From: Longispora albida DSM 44784
GTDB taxonomy: Bacteria > Actinomycetota > Actinomycetes > Mycobacteriales > Micromonosporaceae
DNA: 64,000 bases
NCBI RefSeq assembly: GCF_000379825.1
Contig: NZ_KB903836.1
Span: 186,599 to 250,598, forward strand
Direction: 5' to 3'
Part shown: positions 34,053 through 41,981 of the stretch, piece by piece
Position numbering within the stretch: the first letter of the stretch is position 1
How the letters are laid out: the number at the start of each line of letters is the position of its first letter
Program-made: the position numbers and the translations under genes
Notes under the pieces: model-generated
The model's input: only the letters and a program-made list of their open reading frames with translations
Database searches by the model: none
What the model was told of the DNA's origin: nothing

Positions 34053-34967
34053 ATGAACATTCTTCTTGCTGGCGCCACCGGCGCCCTCGGCCTCCCGCTC
34101 ACCCGCCAGCTGCTCGCCGCCGGTCACCGGGTGACCGGGCTGACCCGCTCGCACTCGCCCGTCCTCGCCGCGCTCGGCGCAGGGCAGGTGCACGGGGACG
34201 CGCTCGACGAGCGGTCGGTGCTGTCCGCCGTGGACGGACACAAGTTCGACGTCGTCATGCACCAGCTCACCGCGCTCAAGAAGGCGCCGACCCGGCACAA
34301 GGACATGTACGCGACCAACGAGCTGCGCCAGCGGGGGACCCGGACGCTGCTGGCCGCGGCGCGGGCCACGGGCGCAACCCGGTTCGTCACGCAGTCGATC
34401 ATCTTCGGGTACGGCTACGGGGACGTCGGGCCGGTCACCGAGGAAACGCCGCTGGCGGAGCCGGGTACCTCGAAGTTCGCCCCGCACCTGGCGGGCATCC
34501 GGGCGGCCGAGGAGCAGATCTTCGCAGCGGCGGGGATCGAGGGCGTCGCGCTGCGGTACGGGCTGTTCTACGGCGGGGACTTCGCCTCGCTCGTGCCGAT
34601 GCTGCGCAAGCGCGCCCTGCCGGTGGCCAGCCGGGCCGCCCGGGTCGGCTGGATCCACCACGAGGACGCGGCGGCGGCGACCGTCGCGGCCGCCGAGCGG
34701 GGCCGGGCCGGGGAGGCGTACAACATCGTCGACGACGTACCGGCGTCGTGGACCGAGCTGATCCGCGAGAGTGCGACACTGGCCGGGGCGCCGGCACCCC
34801 GGGTACTGCCGCCGTGGCTGGTCCGGATCGCCGCGCCCTACGGCTGGTCGGTGCTCGGCGGCACGAGCGTCCAGGCCAGCAACGCCAAGGCGCGGCGCGA
34901 GCTGGGCTGGGCCCCGGAGTACCGGTCGTACCGGGAGGGGCTGGCCGCTGCGGCCGCCGCGCTGTAG
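34053..34967 (+). CDS. NAD-dependent epimerase/dehydratase-like protein
   Basis: The 304-residue extended SDR begins NILLAGATGALGLPLTRQLLAAGH (GxxGxxG), has VVMHQLTALKKAP and a substrate-side region IRAAEEQIFAAAGIEGVALRYGLFYG, where a usual YxxxK is not obvious. It resembles atypical NmrA/epimerase-type proteins. Substrate unknown. The ThpR gene follows within 15 bases. Confidence 0.8.
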   Translation: MNILLAGATGALGLPLTRQLLAAGHRVTGLTRSHSPVLAALGAGQVHGDALDERSVLSAVDGHKFDVVMHQLTALKKAPTRHKDMYATNELRQRGTRTLLAAARATGATRFVTQSIIFGYGYGDVGPVTEETPLAEPGTSKFAPHLAGIRAAEEQIFAAAGIEGVALRYGLFYGGDFASLVPMLRKRALPVASRAARVGWIHHEDAAAATVAAAERGRAGEAYNIVDDVPASWTELIRESATLAGAPAPRVLPPWLVRIAAPYGWSVLGGTSVQASNAKARRELGWAPEYRSYREGLAAAAAAL

Positions 34968-34981
34968 AGGACGGGAGACAC

Positions 34982-35536
34982 ATGCGGCTCTTCGTGGCGA
35001 TCTTCCCCGACGCCGAGGTCATCGAACATGTCTCCGCCTTCGCGGACGGCCTGGCGATCGGCCGGGCCGCCGCCGGCGGGGTCAACACGCGGCGGCTGGC
35101 CCCGGACATGCTGCACGTGACGCTGGCCTTCATCGGCGAGGTACCCGACAAGAAGCGCGCGGGTGCCGAGCTGGCCACGGCCGAGGCCGCCGCCGTGCTC
35201 GCCCCGGCCGGGCTGCGGCTGCGGGGCGGCGGGAGCTTCGGGCCGGTGCTGTGGACGGGGGTCTCCGGGCCGGTCGGCGCGCCAGCCGTCGCGATCCGCC
35301 GGGCGCTGACCCGGCACCGGGTGCCCTACGACCAGCGGAAGTTCCGGCCACACCTGACACTCGGCCGGCCGGGCGACCGGATCCCGCTGGCGGACTTCGA
35401 GGACGACGTCGAGCGGCTGGGCGGGTACGAGAGCCCGGAGTGGACGGTCGGCAGCCTCGAACTGGTCGGCAGCGTGACGGGGCCGCAGACCCGGTACGAG
35501 ATCCTGGGGTCCTGGCCGTTCGGCCGCACCGGCTGA
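34982..35536 (+). CDS. thpR: RNA 2',3'-cyclic phosphodiesterase
   Basis: The 184-residue 2H phosphoesterase has the two histidine motifs HVTLAFIGEV and HLTLGRPGD, and begins RLFVAIFPDAEVIEHV, matching ThpR (formerly LigT). It hydrolyses RNA 2',3'-cyclic phosphate ends to 2'-phosphate; the physiological role is unsettled. GAGGACGGGAGA precedes the ATG. Probably co-transcribed with the epimerase-like gene. Confidence 0.9.
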   Translation: MRLFVAIFPDAEVIEHVSAFADGLAIGRAAAGGVNTRRLAPDMLHVTLAFIGEVPDKKRAGAELATAEAAAVLAPAGLRLRGGGSFGPVLWTGVSGPVGAPAVAIRRALTRHRVPYDQRKFRPHLTLGRPGDRIPLADFEDDVERLGGYESPEWTVGSLELVGSVTGPQTRYEILGSWPFGRTG

Positions 35537-35587
35537 GCGCAGTGATGATCAGTACGTCTCGATGCGGCTGCCGTCAGCCTGGACGTG

Positions 35588-36010
35588 TCAAGTCAGTCGG
35601 TGGCGGAGTTCTGCGAGCCCGTTCTGGGCCGCGTGGCGGATGGGTTCATGCTTGTGGGGCAGGAAGCCGTTCAGGATTGGTTCCACGCTTGGGTCGCCCG
35701 TTGCGCCGAGGATGGGAAGCAGGTACTCCACCGCGGACAGGTTCAGCGTGGCCAGGGCAGGGAGCAGGGGTGCCAGATCGTTCAGCGGCAGGTCCTGAGG
35801 GATGCCGCTGATCACGTTCGCAAGAGCTTCCTGGACAGCGGCGTCAGTTTCGGCTGCGAGGTGTGTGATCGCCAGGTGTGCCAGATCTGTGTGATCCGCA
35901 GCCGGCGTCCAAATCTGAGTCAGGTCACTCAGCTCGTCGGCGGCCAGCTCGCGGACACGTGAGTCACCACTGTCTAGCCGCCGCTTGATCCGAGCCAGTT
36001 CAGGATCCAT
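35588..36010 (-). CDS. HEAT-repeat-like hypothetical protein
   Basis: The 140-residue all-helical protein (LARIKRRLDSGDSRVRELAADEL; TDAAVQEALANVISGI; LSAVEYLLPILGATGDPSVEPILNGFL) has the spacing of degenerate HEAT repeats. It probably binds a partner protein. Relatives of this size occur as immunity or adaptor proteins; nothing nearby proves that. Its GC content and codons appear slightly less extreme than its neighbours. Confidence 0.6.
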   Translation of the reverse strand: MDPELARIKRRLDSGDSRVRELAADELSDLTQIWTPAADHTDLAHLAITHLAAETDAAVQEALANVISGIPQDLPLNDLAPLLPALATLNLSAVEYLLPILGATGDPSVEPILNGFLPHKHEPIRHAAQNGLAELRHRLT

Positions 36011-36034
36011 AGCCCACAGTGTGGCCGAGAGCGT

Positions 36035-36586
36035 CTACCCCGATGCCTCACATGACTGTCGCCTGCGCGGGCCGATGCCGTCTCGCCGCATCAGAGGACC
36101 CAGCGCGTCCGTGCCCAGCCGATTGATCGCCCGGAGCGCGGGCGCGCCGAACACGCACAGCGTCGACTCGCACGCGCTCGCAACCAGGCCGAATCGCAGG
36201 TCCCGGGGCACCAGGATTGCGGGGTCACGCCAGCCCGCCAGTACTTTGGCTTCGTTCTCGCCAGGCCCGCCCTCAGGTACGCAGCAGGGCAGGAACAGGC
36301 TGGACGGGTGAACCCAGTCGTGGAAGACCGCTGCCTCGCCGAACCCCAGGCACTCCTCCAGGACCGCGCAGACCAGCTGCCCGACACCCAGCCAGTCCGG
36401 CGGCCCTGCGTCGCGCACCGGCAACAGGTCCCAGGTCAGCGAAGGTGCCGGCTCCGTCGCCAACGGCTGGCAGAAGGTCGCGCGCCCGAACTCGTCCTGA
36501 TACTCCTGCCACAGCCCGCGCCAGGCGTCGTCCTCCAGTTCTACCCACGGGCTGGGCTCTTCCTCAAGGTCCGCCAGGTGTGCCAT
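36035..36586 (-). CDS. DUF2716-like hypothetical protein
   Basis: The 183-residue protein reads SPWVELEDDAWRGLWQEYQDEFG, then EPAPSLTWDLLP, then VFHDWVHPSSLFLP. It loosely resembles DUF2716 proteins, which have no known function and often sit near toxin-immunity loci in actinobacteria. ATG 36586 is chosen over the open frame to 36640 because similarity begins there; no strong ribosome binding site. It lies 24 bases upstream of the HEAT-like gene on the same strand. Confidence 0.55.
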   Translation of the reverse strand: MAHLADLEEEPSPWVELEDDAWRGLWQEYQDEFGRATFCQPLATEPAPSLTWDLLPVRDAGPPDWLGVGQLVCAVLEECLGFGEAAVFHDWVHPSSLFLPCCVPEGGPGENEAKVLAGWRDPAILVPRDLRFGLVASACESTLCVFGAPALRAINRLGTDALGPLMRRDGIGPRRRQSCEASG

Positions 36587-36907
36587 CGCCGTACCGTAAT
36601 GGCCGCAGCCACCCCGCGTCGCCCGAGATTGGCCGGCCACGCATCAGCCCAGAAGAGCATCACACCGTCGCCTACGATTCCGATCGTGCGAGCCGGTGGC
36701 GAGCGCGATCAGCCGATCAGTTGCGCCGCAGCCCATGTCTCTCCTCACGTCCCGCGTCTGGTCCAGTGCCATCCAGCACACCAACGGAGGTAGCACCCGC
36801 CTCAGCCAGGACTCGGCGCAACCGGCCGGGGCACGATCGCCTGTGGCGACGGCAGCCCTGGTGTCGGCATGATCCCTCCCCGTTCTCGTGTCTGCCGTCA
36901 GCAGTAG
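36587..36907. other. Intergenic region without a supported gene
   Basis: About 320 bases between the DUF2716-like gene and the YidD-like gene contain only short open frames lacking motifs. Composition is less biased than in neighbouring genes. On the minus strand a run near 36720-36830 reads RRVLAEAGATSVGVLDG, which could be a gene remnant, but I cannot identify it. No terminator hairpin is obvious. Confidence 0.4.
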
Positions 36908-37624
36908 TCAGGATGCGGTCAGGGCGGTGGGGAGTACCGGGTCGGGGGTGCCGCACGGGACCTCGGCTGTGCAGCGGCGGATGCGGGCGAGGGCGAGACG
37001 GGTGCCGATCCAGGCGCCGTAGACGCGGATCGCTTCCGCGCCGTACCGGCTGCAGCTGGGCGTGTAGCGGCAGTGCGCGCCGAGCCGGGGTGAGACCCAG
37101 CGCTGGTAGCAGCGGATGGCGAGCAGCCCGGCCCTGGCCGGCAGGGTGACCCGGCCGAGCGGGCGCGGGTCGGCGACGGACATCCACAACGAGGTGACCC
37201 GCTCGACCCACTGGGCGGACTGTCCACAGGAGAGGTTGGAGTCCCCGCAGTTCAGCGTGCCCTTCGCGCAGCTGTCGTCGACGATCGCCTGGCAGGTGTC
37301 CTCGACGATGTCTTCCATGATGTCGCCGCACACCTGGTTGCACGAGTCGTCGCAGCTGTCGCCACAGGAACCGCCGCAGCTGATGGGGCCCGTTCCGCCC
37401 GTATCGGGTGTCTGCCCGATGACGCCGGGTGTGGTCTTCGTTCCGGTCGGCAGTGGAGTGGGTGTTCCTGAGTGGGCGGTCGGGGAAGCGGAGGAGGCGG
37501 GGGCAGCTGGCGGGGTGCGGCGCTGGCTCAGCCACCAGCTGAAGGCCAGGGCCGCGGTGACCAGAGAGGTGAGGGCTCCCAGCGCCCACCAGAGCGGCCG
37601 TCGTCGATCGGGCACGTCGGGCAA
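36908..37624 (-). CDS. YidD-like protein with membrane anchor and cysteine-rich insert
   Basis: The 238-residue protein starts with a membrane helix (LWWALGALTSLVTAALAFSWWL), then a Pro/Ser/Thr linker. A segment with nine cysteines in about 55 residues follows (SCGGSCGDSCDDSCNQVC and on to NLSCGQS). A C-terminal YidD/DUF37 domain ends it (LLAIRCYQRWVSPRLGAHCRYTPSCSRYG). Ordinary YidD is only 70-110 residues, membrane-associated, and encoded beside rnpA and yidC; this one is an orphan. The TTG at 37624 is used; GTG 37615 is an alternative start. Confidence 0.75.
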   Translation of the reverse strand: MPDVPDRRRPLWWALGALTSLVTAALAFSWWLSQRRTPPAAPASSASPTAHSGTPTPLPTGTKTTPGVIGQTPDTGGTGPISCGGSCGDSCDDSCNQVCGDIMEDIVEDTCQAIVDDSCAKGTLNCGDSNLSCGQSAQWVERVTSLWMSVADPRPLGRVTLPARAGLLAIRCYQRWVSPRLGAHCRYTPSCSRYGAEAIRVYGAWIGTRLALARIRRCTAEVPCGTPDPVLPTALTAS

Positions 37625-37698
37625 TCTACCTCGCGCGGGGGATCGGGGCCACCGCTGAGCGGGATGGCTGGCGGCACGGGCTGGGCGAGAGTCGGGTC

Positions 37699-38574
37699 AT
37701 GAGATACGGATACCTCGCGGTCGCGGCCATGTTGCCGTACCTGTTCCTGAAGATCGCATGGCTGGCCGGCAGCGACATCGGCGTGAACGAACCCGGGATG
37801 ATGAACACACCGGGGATGCTGGCGGCCAACGCCGTCACGGGCGGGATGGAACTCGCGGGCGCGCTGATCGCCGTCGCGCTGACCCAGCGGTGGGGGCAGC
37901 GGCTGCCCGGCTGGCTGGTGACCTTCCCGATGTGGGTGGGGACGGGGCTGCTGGTGCCGATCCTGATGACCGTCCCGGCCGGGATGGCGCTCGGTGCGAT
38001 GTCGGCGGCGAGCGACGAGCTGCAGCCGTGGGTGTACCTGGTGGTGTACGGCGGGTTCTGTGTCCAGGGTGTCGCGCTGATCCTGGCGTTCGGTGCGTAC
38101 ACGAAGCGGCGCTGGCCCGGGGCGTTCGCCGCCGGGCCGGGGGTCGCGGGCCCGGCTCGGCCGTTGCAGGCGACCGTGGCGAAGGGGATGGCGGCGCTGT
38201 GCGCGCTGAGCGCGGTGCTGGGCGTGTACTGGCTGCTCGGAGGCTCGGCTGGCCGGCCTGACGCGTACCGGTACACGACTGTCCAGGTGCTGTCCCATGT
38301 GGCCGAGGTGCTGCTGGTGCTGGCTGCGGCGGCTGGGCTGGCGATGCTGGTGTTCCGGTACGGCAGGCCGGGGCTCGGGGCGGCGCTCGCGTGGACCGGC
38401 AGCGGGGCGATGTTCGCTGGGGGCGTCATGGGGCTGCTGCCGACGCTGCTGGGCGCGGTGGAGGGCAGCGGGCTCGGTGACGTCGCCGCGCTGGCGAACG
38501 GGCTGACCGGCGTGACGATCGCGCTGTCCGCCGCCTTCGTGCTCGCCGAGCGCCAGGCGGCAGCCGAGGCGTGA
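37699..38574 (+). CDS. Hypothetical polytopic membrane protein
   Basis: The 291-residue protein has about seven hydrophobic segments (YLAVAAMLPYLFLKIAWLAG; VTGGMELAGALIAVALT; LLVPILMTVPAGMALG; VYLVVYGGFCVQGVALIL; GMAALCALSAVLGVYWLLGG; VLLVLAAAAGLAMLVF). The IAWLAGSDIGV and YTTVQVLSHVAEVLLV parts recall uncharacterised actinobacterial membrane proteins, with no function known. It ends at a strong bidirectional terminator. Confidence 0.7.
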   Translation: MRYGYLAVAAMLPYLFLKIAWLAGSDIGVNEPGMMNTPGMLAANAVTGGMELAGALIAVALTQRWGQRLPGWLVTFPMWVGTGLLVPILMTVPAGMALGAMSAASDELQPWVYLVVYGGFCVQGVALILAFGAYTKRRWPGAFAAGPGVAGPARPLQATVAKGMAALCALSAVLGVYWLLGGSAGRPDAYRYTTVQVLSHVAEVLLVLAAAAGLAMLVFRYGRPGLGAALAWTGSGAMFAGGVMGLLPTLLGAVEGSGLGDVAALANGLTGVTIALSAAFVLAERQAAAEA

Positions 38575-38592
38575 TCTCAGGGAAGGAGTGCT

Positions 38593-38631
38593 CTCAGTGG
38601 AGGGCAGCCAGGTCGGCTGCCCTCCACTGAG
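38593..38631. terminator. Bidirectional terminator with 17-bp stem
   Basis: CTCAGTGGAGGGCAGCC, a 5-base loop and its exact reverse complement lie between two convergent membrane-protein genes. On the plus strand GTCCTTTA follows. It should end both transcripts. Confidence 0.85.
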
Positions 38632-38636
38632 GTCCT

Positions 38637-39311
38637 TTAGCGGAAGCGTTTGACCAGCACGTATCCGAGCAGCCAGAGTTCGGCGACGGCGGCTGGGACG
38701 ATGGCGAACGGGCTCACCTCCGCGCCGATGCCGGGGACGAGGAACCGGGTGTACATGTCGGTCAGGTAGCCGAGGCAGCCGATCCCGAGCACCACGCCGA
38801 GCGTCTTCGGGAAGAAGCCGGAGCGGTAGGCCAGGTAGCCGAGCGGGGCGAGCCACAGCGCGAAGAAGATCTGGGCGATGAGGAAACCGTAGGCGTTCAG
38901 GTCGAGCAGGAGCAGCACGAGCGCGTCGGAGCCGGCCTTGCCGAAGGCGGTCGCGTAGGAAGGGCCGGTGGCGACGAGCAGCGCCCCGGACTGGTGGACG
39001 AGGTTGAGTGCCATGGTGGCGCTGGCGGCGGCGACGAACAGCATGAGCAGCCGGGCCGCGTTGCGGCTGACGTGGCCGAGCAGCCGGCAGAAACCGAAAC
39101 CGACGAAGATCATCAGCGTGGCCTGGGTGAGGTCGGCGGCGAAGCCGAACCGGAGCAGCGTGGCGTGCTCCGCCACGTTCCTCGCGGTCGCGGCGGCGTC
39201 GCCGGGGACGTGGATCGTGCCGCGCACGGCGAAGTGCGCGAAGGCGCTGAGGAGGGCGACGAGCAGGTAGAGGACGCCAGTGATCTTGGCGATCCGGTTA
39301 CGGGGGGTCAT
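38637..39311 (-). CDS. DUF4386 integral membrane protein
   Basis: The 224-residue protein starts TPRNRIAKITGVLYLLVALLSAFAHF and continues through ATARNVAEHATLLRFGFAADL, LDLNAYGFLIAQIFFALWLAPLGYLAYRSGFFPKTLG and a final EVSPFAIVPAAVAELWLLGYVL, a good match to DUF4386. Function unknown. ATG 39311 was chosen over upstream codons because of GGGAG upstream and homology. Its promoter region contains striking TTGAC dyads shared with the divergent small gene. Confidence 0.85.
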   Translation of the reverse strand: MTPRNRIAKITGVLYLLVALLSAFAHFAVRGTIHVPGDAAATARNVAEHATLLRFGFAADLTQATLMIFVGFGFCRLLGHVSRNAARLLMLFVAAASATMALNLVHQSGALLVATGPSYATAFGKAGSDALVLLLLDLNAYGFLIAQIFFALWLAPLGYLAYRSGFFPKTLGVVLGIGCLGYLTDMYTRFLVPGIGAEVSPFAIVPAAVAELWLLGYVLVKRFR

Positions 39312-39343
39312 GGGTGGCTCCCAGCGGGGTCCAAGAGAAGGGA

Positions 39344-39410
39344 TGTCAAAGATTCTTGACAAGGCCAATGTATGGCCCTGCTTGACATGAAGTCAAGAAT
39401 TCTTTACTCG
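39344..39410. promoter_or_regulatory. Overlapping divergent promoters with TTGAC dyads
   Basis: TGTCAA-N6-TTGACA (39344-39361) and CTTGAC-atgaa-GTCAAG (39381-39397) are perfect dyads. The second holds a plus-strand -35 (TTGACA 39382-39387, then TACTCG 17 bases on) and a minus-strand -35 (TTGACT 39396-39391, then TACATT 18 bases on), back to back. The first dyad lies near the minus-strand start point and could be an operator. GGCCA-atgta-TGGCC lies between. Confidence 0.5.
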
Positions 39411-39422
39411 TACCCTGGGGGA

Positions 39423-39635
39423 ATGACGGACGTGCTGACCGCGCTGGCTGCCCGGGTACGCCGGCGGGGCACCGGAGGCGGCGAGCTGCTGGGGCCGCTG
39501 GACGAGATCTACCGCCCGGCCGCGTACGAGATCCGGATCGAGGCCGAGGCCCGCCAGGAACAGGGCGCGCCGCACGCACGCGGGGGCGAGGACTCCGGGT
39601 ACCGGGGAATGGGTTTCACCGTGAAGGGACAGTGA
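39423..39635 (+). CDS. Small hypothetical protein, DUF6191-like
   Basis: The 70-residue protein (TDVLTALAARVRRRGTGGGELL, GPLDEIYRPAAYEIRIEAEA, GYRGMGFTVKGQ) resembles short actinobacterial DUF6191 proteins in its pattern of DEIYxP, a basic/acidic helix and a C-terminal strand, but identity is uncertain. ATG 39423 lies about 13 bases after the predicted -10, so it may be nearly leaderless. The stop overlaps the next gene in GTGA. Confidence 0.6.
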   Translation: MTDVLTALAARVRRRGTGGGELLGPLDEIYRPAAYEIRIEAEARQEQGAPHARGGEDSGYRGMGFTVKGQ

Positions 39636-39970
39636 GCGGCCTGCCCAGCGGAAAGCCCTACTGGCAGTGCTACTGGTATGACCTGCGCTTCCGTGCCCTG
39701 GGCGCACCGTCGTTCGAGCCGTTGGGGGACGGCCGGCCGCAGCAGGTGCCGAACACGTGGCTGGCGACGGGCCCGGTCGGGGATTTCGCGGACTGGATTC
39801 TCGCCGAGGCCGCCGGAGAGCTGGACGATCTGCGCGGTGAGCTGCGCGTTCTCATCTACACCGATGCGCGGCCCGGCCCGGACGCCGAACCGGTGCTCGC
39901 CCGGACAGCCAGCCTCGGCGCCACCCGGGCTGGTGAGGTCAGCAGAAGCCGGACTCGAAGGCGGCGATGA
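39632..39970 (+). CDS. Hypothetical protein coupled to the DUF6191-like gene
   Basis: The 112-residue protein (GKPYWQCYWYDLRFRALG; NTWLATGPVGDFADWILAEA; ELDDLRGELRVLIYTDARPG) ends in a basic tail. I recognise no family. GTG 39632 overlaps the previous stop by 4 bases, which supports real translation. Its last 32 bases overlap the end of the convergent response-regulator gene. Confidence 0.55.
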   Translation: MSGLPSGKPYWQCYWYDLRFRALGAPSFEPLGDGRPQQVPNTWLATGPVGDFADWILAEAAGELDDLRGELRVLIYTDARPGPDAEPVLARTASLGATRAGEVSRSRTRRRR

Positions 39971-40571
39971 CCGCCTGGGTACGGTCACGGACGCCCAGCT
40001 TGACCAGGATGTTGCGGACGTGGGTCTTCACGGTCTCCACGCCGAGGAACAGCTCGGCGGCGATCTCCGCGTTGGACAGCCCGGAGGCCATCAGGCGCAG
40101 CACGTCCTGCTCACGGTCGGTCAGCCCGGCAGAGGCGAGCCCGGCCCTGAGCCCGGCCTGCCGGACGCTCATCGCGCGGATCGCCGCCGGGAACAGCAGC
40201 GAGTCGCCGCTGGCCACCACCCGGACAGCCTGCACGATCTCGGCCGGGCGCGAGCGCTTGAGCAGGAAGCCCTGCGCGCCGGCCCGCAGCGCGTCGTAGA
40301 CGTAGTCGTCGTTCTCGAACGTCGTCACCACAATGATCTTCGGCGGGTCCGGGATCTTCTCCAGGATGTGCCGGGCGGCGGAGATGCCGTCCACTCTGGG
40401 CATCCGCACGTCGAGAAGTACCACGTCGGGGCGCAGCCTGCGGACGGCGTCGAGCGCCTCGACCCCGTCGGCGGCCTCCCCGGCCACGGTCAGGTCCGGC
40501 TCGGCGGCGATCACCGCGCGCAGGCCGACCCTGACCAGTTCCTCGTCGTCAGCGATCAGTACCGATGTCAT
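39939..40571 (-). CDS. NarL/FixJ-family response regulator
   Basis: The 210-residue protein has a receiver domain (VLIADDEELVRVGLR; VVLLDVRMPRVDGI with phospho-acceptor Asp; VVTTFENDDYV; GFLLKRSRP with Lys) and a LuxR-type HTH (LTDREQDVLRLMASGLSNAEIAAELFLGVETVKTHVRNILVKLGVRDR). It is partner to the kinase gene, whose stop overlaps its start by 4 bases. It probably binds promoters of nearby or distant transporter genes; the signal is unknown. Confidence 0.93.
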   Translation of the reverse strand: MTSVLIADDEELVRVGLRAVIAAEPDLTVAGEAADGVEALDAVRRLRPDVVLLDVRMPRVDGISAARHILEKIPDPPKIIVVTTFENDDYVYDALRAGAQGFLLKRSRPAEIVQAVRVVASGDSLLFPAAIRAMSVRQAGLRAGLASAGLTDREQDVLRLMASGLSNAEIAAELFLGVETVKTHVRNILVKLGVRDRTQAVIAAFESGFC

Positions 40572-41779
40572 CGCGGTAACCACACCTCCACCCGCCACAG
40601 TTCCCCTTCCAGTCCAGCGCTCGACCTGCCGCGCAGCGTCCTGGCCCGTTCGGCGATGCCGCGCAGGCCCCGGCCGCCGGACGGTACCGGGGTGCCGGGG
40701 CCGAGCGGGTTGGTCATCACGATCAGCAGGCCCTCGGCGTCGGGGGCGAGCCGGAGCGCCGCCGGTACCTGGCCGGCGTGCCGGAGCACGTTCGTCAGGC
40801 ACTCCTGCACGATCCGGTAGGCCTCCCGTGACACCTTCTCCGGCAGGCCCGACAGGTCACCGGACAGGTCGAGGGTCACGGAGACGCCTGCGAGCCGGGT
40901 CCGGTCCAGCAGGTCAGGGAGGGCGCCCAGGTCCGGGCTGCCGGGCTGGGTGCCCCGCTGGTCGTCGTGGTCCTCGCGGAGCAGCCCGAGGACCTGGTCG
41001 AGATCGGTGAGCGCGGCCCGGGCCGTGTCCTCGATCGCCGCGAGGGCCCGGCGGGCGAACTCCGGATCGGCGTCGAGCACGTGCCCGGCCGCCCCAGCCT
41101 GGACGGTCACGATGCTGAGCGCGTGGCCGACGGAGTCGTGCAGGTCCCTGGCGAGCTGGTTGCGCTGGGCGAGCCGCTCGGCGCGGCGTTCGGCCTCGGC
41201 GAGTTTCTCGGCGGCGGACGGGCCGAGCAGTACCGGGGCGAGGCGGGCCAGCAGCCAGCCGGCCCCGGCGACCAGGGCGGCGAGAGCGGCCAGGCCGGCC
41301 AGGCCCGCGAGGGGAGCGGTGCCCGAGCCCCACTCGGCGGGCTCGTACCCCCACAGGTGCATGTCGCGGCTGGCCTGCTCGCCGAGGAGCGGCACGCCGA
41401 GCAGTACCAGGCAGGCCGGCGGCACGCTCAGCGTCAGTGCGCTCATGACGCCGCCGAGGATGAGGTGCGCGGTGAGCCACAGGCCGGTACGCCACCGGTC
41501 GGCCCAGGTCGCCGAGCGGGCCGGGGTGAGGTGCACGCCGAGCAGCTGGCGGGCGACGGCTGCCGACAGTGCCCTGATCACGGGTACCCAGCCGGTGACC
41601 ACCAGCGCCGGGATCGTCCCGGCGAGCACCAGCACCTGCGCGCGCAGCATGTCCGCGGAGTTTTCGAGGCTGACGCTGGAGCCGACGGAGAAGAGCACCA
41701 CGCCGAGCAGCACGTACGGGGTCAGTAACGCCCCGCCGATGATCAGGAAGGCCCAGCGGCCGAGCAGCGCTCGCACCAC
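40568..41779 (-). CDS. HisKA_3 sensor histidine kinase
   Basis: The roughly 403-residue kinase has about five membrane segments in its first 200 residues (LIIGGALLTPYVLLGVVLF; VLVLAGTIPALVVTGWVPV; AHLILGGVMSALTLSVP; LAGLAALAALVAGAGWLLA). The phospho-acceptor histidine is in NQLARDLHDSVGHALSIV, an N-box-like VQECLTNVLRHAG follows, and the ATP domain ends with GGRGLRGIAERARTL. Short extracellular loops suggest membrane-stress or intramembrane sensing. GTG 41779 or 41776 starts the protein. Confidence 0.9.
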   Translation of the reverse strand: MVRALLGRWAFLIIGGALLTPYVLLGVVLFSVGSSVSLENSADMLRAQVLVLAGTIPALVVTGWVPVIRALSAAVARQLLGVHLTPARSATWADRWRTGLWLTAHLILGGVMSALTLSVPPACLVLLGVPLLGEQASRDMHLWGYEPAEWGSGTAPLAGLAGLAALAALVAGAGWLLARLAPVLLGPSAAEKLAEAERRAERLAQRNQLARDLHDSVGHALSIVTVQAGAAGHVLDADPEFARRALAAIEDTARAALTDLDQVLGLLREDHDDQRGTQPGSPDLGALPDLLDRTRLAGVSVTLDLSGDLSGLPEKVSREAYRIVQECLTNVLRHAGQVPAALRLAPDAEGLLIVMTNPLGPGTPVPSGGRGLRGIAERARTLRGRSSAGLEGELWRVEVWLPR

Positions 41780-41981
41780 ATGATCTTGCCATGCGGGCCG
41801 GGCCGCGCGCGTTCCGCCCGGATCGGCGGACGGCGTGCGGCAGGATCGATCACGTGGCCGGAGGGTGCACGCGGCTCGGTGGTGTCCGGATCGGAGGGCG
41901 CACCTGGTTCGGAGGGGGCCTGGTTCTGAGGACGCAGGCGGATCGGGGTGCACCCGGCTCGGGGACGTACATGTATCGGGG

